The notes beneath the pieces were generated by a model that ran no database searches, was not told the DNA's origin, and saw only the letters and a list, made by a program, of their open reading frames with translations. Source: Isoetes taiwanensis (taxonomy: Eukaryota > Streptophyta > Lycopodiopsida > Isoetales > Isoetaceae). Taken from it: a DNA stretch of 64,000 nucleotides. Made by a program: the position numbers and the translations under genes. Numbering within the stretch: the stretch's first letter is position 1; each line of letters starts with the position of its first letter. The stretch is taken from positions 270,424 to 334,423 of the forward strand of contig JAJEKV010000077.1 of NCBI GenBank assembly GCA_021234155.1, written 5' to 3'. Of this stretch, positions 57,992 through 64,000 are shown piece by piece.

Positions 57992-59849
57992 TTACGATAG
58001 TTGAGTTACTTGCCCCTCTCTATAATTCTTTTTACAAGTATTATGGGTTTTGTTTTTAAGGTTGAATATCAACCATTGATCCTCGGCATATCCCAAGCAT
58101 CATACCAAATCAATAGCTAACATTGTTTTCCCCAAACAAAAAGCTTTGCCACCTTCTAAGGTCGATTTCAAGCATGCAAACATTTAATTTTACCATCCAT
58201 TAAATTCACAGCCTTTGCATTGACCATGATATTCATATCAAAAGCTTTGTACATTAGCAACTCTTACTTATTCACATTCCAACACAATAGATTACAGCAT
58301 GTACAATGGATCACACAAAAACATATCTACAACCTTCCAAAACGTCCCTATTCTCCTATGTTCCTCTTCTTCGAGCACCTAATGATAACTATCTCAAAGC
58401 AGACAACTAGATCCAACATTTACATAGGAACAAAACAGACAGGTCATCAACAGCTATGCACATCAGTTCCATGAAGAATGAAAGACCAAAGCAAAGCCAA
58501 AATCAAATTCCATCCACAAAATTCCATCCAATCTTCGGGTTTTCCACTTAGATGGGAATATAACATAAATGGTACAGAGATGTCAAGAACGACTCGACAT
58601 CACTTCCATAAACAACCGAAAACCGGAAGGCATCGATTGAAGCTTGCCCGCAGGGACTGCCTATGAAACGGAGATACAATAATCGAAAGCAAACATGGCT
58701 TCTAAGCCATTTCGAACACCGTCGGGAGCTGCACGAAACTCCCCTTTTCCACCCAGCATGCAAATTGATGGTCTCATAGCGAGGAAAATTTTAAGGGACC
58801 TATAATTTTGTATAAGTATAATGAATTGGCCATTCCTTGTAAAATATGCCCCCAAAAGCGTAGCCTGAACTGGCCATTTTTCCTATTTTTTTCTAATGTG
58901 GCTGTAACCCAATTGGCAATTTTTGAACCAAATACCTAATAATGTTTAGCTCAAATGGCGATTTTTAGCTAGATTCTTATTAAATATAAAGCTAGTTGCC
59001 CAAACATAAAGAAGTCGCTATCCTATATAAATGTGTTAAGTTACATATTGTATGAATTTGAATTCATACCCTATGTATTTCAATAATGCCTGATTCTTTG
59101 GTAGGGAGAATCGTAAATCGGATGCCGGAGTCTTCATAAAGAGGAATGAAAAGTGCCTCGACATTTGATTTTTCAAAAGAGCGTGATTATTCTTAGTTGG
59201 TAGATATATTTAGAAATAAAAACTTCTAATAATGTTGGCCCCCCATAAGTGACGAATTTATTAGGGGGCCTCTTAATGAGTTATTTGGCGAACTTAAGGC
59301 ATTACGAGTTTGGCCAAGTGGCCTAAATGGCCATTCCATAAGCATATCTAGTTCTCACTTGGGACTAAATTGGCCCCAAAGTCGATACCACTCCAATTGG
59401 CAAACATCTAATTGGCCATTCTAATGTCGTAATAGGTAATAAAGTGCCACAAAATGGCGAATCTGCGGTGTAGTCGTAGGTAAGGCATCCTACTCAAGCC
59501 GGCCGTTTTTTGCCCTGAACCTGTAATTTGGCCAAATGGCCCGCCGGGGCCACTAAAATTTTCACTGCTCGCAAGGTAGGCCGATCACATGATGTCTCCG
59601 AATTTTCCATATTCAGACATTGCACGTGGCATAAAAACTTCAAAAACTTTCCTTCAATAACAACTAAACGCCATTAAGTTGCTCAAATTGGTCAAAAGAT
59701 ATGATTCCTAATACGGTATTGGGATTAAATCTTAGCCCTCACATGGCGACTCTCACAATACCAAACTAAAACATTGGAAGTTTATGAGAGACCATCAAAA
59801 TCTTGTGTAGAATACATTCCAGACATGCCCACCTTGCACTATATCCTAA
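57992..59849. other. Noncoding stretch rich in TTGGCCA/AATGGCGA words
   Basis: No gene recognised. From about 58,870 to 59,560, words such as TGGCCATT, TTGGCAA, ATGGCGA and TTGGCCAAATGGCC recur about a dozen times at irregular spacing, giving local dyads. It looks like an eroded tandem array. Confidence 0.4.
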
Positions 59850-59884
59850 CTAGTTACTATGTCTAGCATTGTTGGGCAATGCTA
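59850..59884 (-). mobile_element. Helitron-like 3' terminus
   Basis: On minus, an 8-bp perfect stem TAGCATTG/CAATGCTA (59,864-59,884, loop of five), a spacer of about 10 nt, then CTAG (59,850-59,853) and T. The orientation is the same as that of the three Helitrons at 25-35 kb. The 5' end was not found; the inverted-repeat element at 59,986 may be nested in it. Direct repeats GGGCATTCCATGTGAAGA lie at about 59,915 and 59,957. Confidence 0.55.
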
Positions 59885-59985
59885 TAAGTGAAGTTAGTTG
59901 CCCATCTTTGGTGGGCATTCCATGTGAAGAATGGAGTGTTAGGAAGTATCTTCGATGGGCATTCCATGTGAAGAGTAGAGAATAC

Positions 59986-60439
59986 ATAATAACTAACACA
60001 TAACTACCATTGACATTAATAAATATAACCATTGGATCCAACACATTTAAATTAAAATCCCCCTTAAACCCCCTTTGGTTTGGGTGCATATTCACACGGG
60101 GGGTGACTCCGGGCATCGAGAGCTGTCGGATTGGCATATTCGCCCCTTATTCCTTAATCTACACCGTACGTAAAGTTCCTCATTTGTGGGGTATGCAAGT
60201 ACAAGATTTGCTATCTTTGTATAATAAGATTAGCAAAATACTATAAGATTTCAAACCGAATACTATATGGTGTTGATTTAAATGCGTGCAAAAAAATATT
60301 ATGAGGGCTCTGCCCCTCGTCACCCCCTCGTGTGAATATGCACCCAAACCAAAGGGGTTTAAGGGGATTTTAATTTAAATGTGTTGGATCCAATGGTTAT
60401 ATTTATTAATGTCAATGGTAGTTATGTGTTGGTTATTAT
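59986..60439. mobile_element. Foldback/MITE-like element with 122-bp inverted repeats
   Basis: Left arm 59,986-60,107 and right arm 60,319-60,439 are near-perfect reverse complements (for example ACCATTGACATTAATAAAT, TTGGATCCAACACATTTAAA and TTTGGTTTGGGTGCATATTC in the left arm). The 211-bp loop matches the first 168 bp of the window. No open frame. As RNA it would form a long hairpin and could feed small-RNA production. Confidence 0.85.
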
Positions 60440-60440
60440 A

Positions 60441-60468
60441 CTAAAAAATTTTTTGGCCCTTCGGGCCA
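60441..60468 (-). repeat. GGCCC-hairpin terminus adjoining the foldback element
   Basis: GGCCC-TTC-GGGCC stem (60,455-60,467) preceded on plus by ACTAAAAAATTTTTT. On minus this reads hairpin, A6T6 and TTAG then T, similar to a Helitron 3' end with CTAG mutated to TTAG. It begins one base after the foldback right arm ends, which suggests a real element boundary. Tentative. Confidence 0.35.
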
Positions 60469-61589
60469 TAAAAAAAACAGAGCGATGAGAATATAAAAGA
60501 CACTTAAAACATAAAGATAGTGTAGGGTTGCATCTTGAACCTTGGAATCGAAATATGCACTAAGGATTTAATATTTGAAGTGTACTAGATAACCATCGTT
60601 TAAATATTTAGAAGCTCACCTTTTAGAAACTTCTTCAAATACATTAGCTTGAACATTAAAAGGCTCAACCGAGAAGATTAACTAATCTAGTAGGTTAACC
60701 AACGAAACAAAGGGTATAGCAAAATCTGCAACGACTATACTCGGAGGGATGCTTCTAAGAGAATTTATATTTCAAGGCTTTACAATGAATCTGACCAAAT
60801 AACATTGTTTCCTCATCTAAATTGATCATTTGGCTTCCCGTGGTAACCGATGGTGAGGTTTTGACAAGCATCTAGCAATCATCGCTTTACATACATGATA
60901 ATAGAATAACGATAATATGGTAATGGCTAGAGTTATATTTGTTAGTTTTGGATCGGATACGAATATTGAACAACACTTCTCAAATATAAGCCATAATCAC
61001 GCATGGCGGTTTGATAACCGGAACCATATTCCACGTTTTAAAATTAAATAGACAAAGAGCTCACACTTGAATCTTCTTGGGACCATGGACCTTGAATCCT
61101 CAACACCTGCAAGATCAAATTAGATCTTCACAACACAAACCGGTTGTTGCAACTAGCACTACCTTTTCAACCGCTGGGTTATTTATGCCCGCACTTTCAA
61201 TTTGCATCGTGTCTTTTGGAAAGATTCTTCTCTAGGACCATTCTTACGAATACGTAGACTAAACACCATAACATTAATGAGATTGAAAAATTGATAAGCT
61301 TATAAAAGTATGCAATCCAAACCATTATTGAACATCGTGAAAGAAAAGCACTTACTTGGGAGATTGAAACGTTATAGCTTTAGGTGCGGCGAGGTCTTGC
61401 TTATCTTCATGAACATTGTGACCAAGATAATACAATGATGTAAAGGCTGCCAACATTTTGGGAAAAAGCCGTGTAAGAAGAGATTTATTTACCACTTACT
61501 AATGGAATTTGGAAGAAGAGCTTAATGTCGAGATGATGTGGATCTTAGGAGCTAGAGATATGGTGATTCCTTCATCCAAATAATGCCTT
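60469..61589. other. Unassigned AT-rich stretch
   Basis: No gene, RNA or repeat recognised on either strand. Confidence 0.4.
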
Positions 61590-61935
61590 AAAGCAAAATG
61601 GGCACCGGGTGGGCTTGCAAGCAAGGCCGCTTCCATATCCATATCCGGGTATGTGTAGATAGAAGCAGACAACCTTACGGGGTTCATGACCTTTGGCATC
61701 ATTATGATGGCGCTGTATTGGGAAATGGAAGCAAACCCCTGGTGACATTGAAGAGTTGGTGCGAGATGGCTCTGGTGTGCACAAGAGCTTCAGCAGAAGA
61801 TCGACCCAAGATGAAGGATGTGGTAAGAATGCGGGGAAAAGAAAAGATGGTTTCTCAGACTATGGAGGAATACCAAGGAGGAGAGAAGAAGAAGTCAAAT
61901 CTCATCCCCAAAGACCGCAAAACCAATCAATAAAT
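61590..61935 (+). pseudogene. Leucine-rich-repeat receptor kinase C-terminal relic
   Basis: The plus frame reads KSWCEMALVCTRASAEDRPK then MKDVVRM. This is kinase subdomain XI of plant LRR receptor kinases (...ALLCT..SAEDRPTMKDVV.ML), including the conserved R of EDRP. About 100 nt upstream, in another frame, GFMTFGIIMMALYWEMEANP resembles subdomain IX (SFG..L.E...G). Activation-loop and catalytic motifs are absent. A basic tail follows (EEYQGGEKKKSNLIPKDRK). A frame change and missing domains mark it as a pseudogene fragment. Confidence 0.7.
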
Positions 61936-62794
61936 GTCAGTGGGCCTAAAACCCTAAGCTTGAATGGCCTCCAAAACCGTAAAAATCGGAAGGGCGTCTA
62001 CATGTTCCACGAGATGAAAAAAGGAAAATAGCTCCATCGTTTAAAAAACGCAAAAGCGGGAGGAAGGGACTTTCATGGATTGGCAAGCATCCGCTTCAAG
62101 CACTCGGTAGCTCTCTTTTGAACCCGGTTAAAAGCGCCCAAACCGATCTTTGCCGTATAAGCATAAGAAACATAAACGTAACTTTGCCCTAAAACACGTA
62201 ACTTTGCTCTATGAGACACCTTGAATCCGACCCACATAACCACGCCCCCGTTATAAGATCGCCACCATTTTTTTTTTATGAAGAAGCTACTCGCAACGAC
62301 GATCTGTTTAAATGGTAGCAATCATCGAGATCCTTACGACAAAAACCCTAAAATGAGCTGCTCGAGCTTTGCATGTCGAGCAAAATAAAATATAATACGA
62401 AAAATAAAACTTAACTGAAAAATACTACTGAAAAATACTACATATATGGGTCTACACTATTGAAAAGAGGCATTAAAATTAATTCAAGCGTATGCAAATA
62501 CAATGGGCACTCTAGATGTACTAATTAGTAGGCCTTGTGTAATACGCCCATCAAATCATATAAAAACCATTGGAAAAACCGTACAAAAATACAAAAAAAA
62601 ACCCCTGTTATTATGCTACATATTCAAACTTATAAGTTTCCAGCTTAACTCAAACTTACAAAGTTTACAAAGTTTTCAGCTTATTTGGGCACCGTAACTA
62701 TCTGGAAGTTTCCCCTTTTCCCCTTCCCTAACTAGTATGTGTATAAAGTTTCCATTTAGGAAGATAAAATATCTTGCTATTTTGGAAACACGAG
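61936..62794. other. Unassigned stretch
   Basis: A minus frame at 62,073-62,321 (82 residues) has no recognised domain. The rest is AT-rich and noncoding. Confidence 0.35.
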
Positions 62795-62803
62795 AAGATT
62801 TTA
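62795..62803. repeat. Target-site duplication of the MULE, left copy
   Basis: AAGATTTTA, identical to 63,513-63,521. Confidence 0.92.
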
Positions 62804-63512
62804 GGGAAATTTACCAAAATAACCTTAATTCTTGACTTAATTCCCAAAAAGCCTTTCGTATTTGTGAAATTCCCAAAATGCCCTTAATTCTTAAGTATTT
62901 TCCCAAATAACCCCTTGTAATTTAAAAATCACCAAAAGCTAGAGATAAGCCTATCATTCTAATACCAGAAATGATCGAAGATAACTAACAATGCTTTTGT
63001 AGAAATCGTGATTGAAGGAAGCTTTGTGGGCATCTTGTGAAGAAGTCAGCGATAATACATGTTACTTGCAATCATTTTGCTATTTATATGATGTCCGTAT
63101 CTATCCTCCAAATATTGAACTTCTTGAAAATAATGAATTGCTACCTCCGCAACATGTCATCCTTCCGTAGGCCTAAAAAAAAAAAGAAAAAAAAGCATAT
63201 GTACAAGTGCACACGCTGTGGTAATGTCATGCATAATGAAGGCAATTGTAGAAATTCTATTTGACATTTCTGTTGCATATTTTTGTCATAATGATTTTTG
63301 AAATTTATTTTCCAAACTATTGTCATTTGTAAGAACCACTTCCTCTTAGAAAATGATCGTCTATCGTAAGTACATGCTTTTTGGTGATGTTTAAAATACA
63401 AAGGGCTATCTGGGAAAATATTTAAGAATTAAGGGCATTTTGAGAATTTAAAAAATACAAAGGGCTTTTTGGGAATTAAGTCAACAATTAAGGTTATTTT
63501 GATAAATTTCCC
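62804..63512. mobile_element. 709-bp MULE with 9-bp target duplication and transposase remnant
   Basis: The termini are GGGAAATTTACCAAAATAAC on the left and its near-perfect reverse complement on the right. Homology between the arms extends about 130 bp (62,804-62,935 and about 63,385-63,512). It is flanked by AAGATTTTA at 62,795-62,803 and again at 63,513-63,521, a perfect 9-bp target-site duplication. G-rich start, long TIRs and 9-bp duplication are diagnostic of Mutator-like elements. The inner 430 bp hold the 3' end of a MuDR-type transposase gene. Confidence 0.93.
63030..63264 (+). pseudogene. MuDR-type transposase C terminus (SWIM end, basic linker, zinc knuckle)
   Basis: The visible order is HVTCNHFAIYMM, which resembles the CxH part of the SWIM zinc finger. 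Next, in a shifted frame, comes YPPNIELLENNELLPPQ (the P-rich linker). Then RRPKKKKKKK, and MYKCTRCGNVMHNEGNCRNS with a CX2CX4HX4C zinc knuckle, ending at a stop at 63,262-63,264. This is the normal tail of MULE transposases. The DDE catalytic core is missing, so the element depends on a full-length relative. Confidence 0.8.
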
Positions 63513-63521
63513 AAGATTTTA
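63513..63521. repeat. Target-site duplication of the MULE, right copy
   Basis: AAGATTTTA, identical to 62,795-62,803. Confidence 0.92.
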
Positions 63522-63875
63522 TGAGGCTAAAAAGTTCCCCAACACGACATGTTATAGCCGCAACATTTTCTGTTATAGCCGCAGCATTTTCTGGCATGAT
63601 GTGCATTACTTAAGACCGTTTTTATTAGTCTTTGACATGTTATGGCCGCAGTTACGGGCGGGCTGCAACTGACCAGGTGCTTACCTCAGCTTTTACCTCA
63701 CGTATTGAACTCATCCCTAACAAATAAAGATTAAAAAGACCTTGCAAGCAAAAAAAGGAAAGGAATGCAGGTAAACAACACGATATTAGCTTTGTAAACA
63801 AAGCCTGTTTCCAAGAACTTGCAATGACTTGTCGCGCCGAGAACTAGGCAAAAGAATGTGAAGAAATCTTGGATC
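63522..63875. other. Unassigned stretch after the MULE
   Basis: A short local repeat, GTTATAGCCGCA.CATTTTCTG, occurs at about 63,550 and 63,571, with a third partial copy (GTTATGGCCGCAG) near 63,638. No gene recognised. Confidence 0.4.
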
Positions 63876-63989
63876 CATTTGTCCTTCATTCCTTCATTCC
63901 ATTTGTTCATTCATTTGATCCATTTCCATTTCCCATTTCATTTCCATTCCCTTCGGTCAGTCCCTCCATTCCCCCCCCCCCCCCCCCCC
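63876..63989. repeat. Pyrimidine-rich simple repeat (TTCATT/TTCCATT)n ending in C19
   Basis: About 90 bp of CATTC/TTTCCATTTC words, then a run of 19 C residues (63,971-63,989). The homopolymer may be miscounted in assembly. Confidence 0.9.
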
Positions 63990-64000
63990 TGTGGATGGCA

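Noticed and set aside
62040-62330. 82-residue minus-strand gene
   Set aside because: No motif, no splice or promoter context, and overlap with low-complexity A/T runs.

Overview
This is nuclear DNA of a land plant; I cannot name the species. The evidence is a spliced cytosolic ribosomal protein S9 gene with telo-boxes in its promoter, an 11-exon F-box/FIST-domain gene, fragments of PPR, receptor-kinase, trehalose-phosphate-phosphatase, PDI and complex I genes, and a dense mix of Helitrons, MULEs, LINEs and LTR elements. Introns are plant-like (GT-AG, AT-rich). Only two host genes can be modelled completely, and most of the rest is transposon or transposon-derived sequence.

Layout. 1-1.2 kb: truncated repeat, reverse-transcriptase scrap and LINE tail. 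1.56-2.43 kb: RPS9 on the minus strand, with promoter motifs to about 2.65 kb. 2.96-3.18 kb: PPR relic. 4.4-7.75 kb: decayed plus-strand LINE ending in poly(A), then a (CTAT)n microsatellite. 9.66-16.69 kb: a 7.0-kb element bounded by 30-bp terminal inverted repeats and carrying two decayed convergent genes, a HAD/FCP1-like phosphatase relative on plus and a putative DDE-type transposase on minus. 18.4-19.6 kb: LINE 3' end. 19.8-20.34 kb: relic of the mitochondrial complex I 24-kDa subunit. 23.4-23.8 kb: an LTR with primer-binding site. 25.0-25.34 kb: an irregular array of a GTGATTCC-headed motif.

25.52-35.45 kb holds three similarly sized (3.2-3.4 kb) minus-strand Helitrons. Two are joined 3' end to 5' end with no spacer. 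One carries a protein disulfide isomerase exon. The last ends 46 bp upstream of the start codon of the F-box/FIST gene (35.50-40.23 kb), so that gene's upstream region is now Helitron DNA. The F-box gene has one apparent 1-nt deletion in exon 9.

40.3-53.2 kb is mostly unrecognised noncoding DNA with a tRNA-like (SINE) head and a few exon-like islands. A lone trehalose-6-phosphate phosphatase exon (53.26-53.34 kb) is followed directly by the tail of an L1-like LINE (53.4-56.1 kb, minus). 59.85-60.47 kb holds a Helitron-like terminus and a 122-bp inverted-repeat element whose loop matches the first 168 bp of the window. 61.6-61.9 kb is a receptor-kinase relic. 62.80-63.51 kb is a compact MULE with a perfect 9-bp target duplication and the remnant of a MuDR-type transposase tail. 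All assignments come from reading the sequence and from remembered family motifs; no database search was run.
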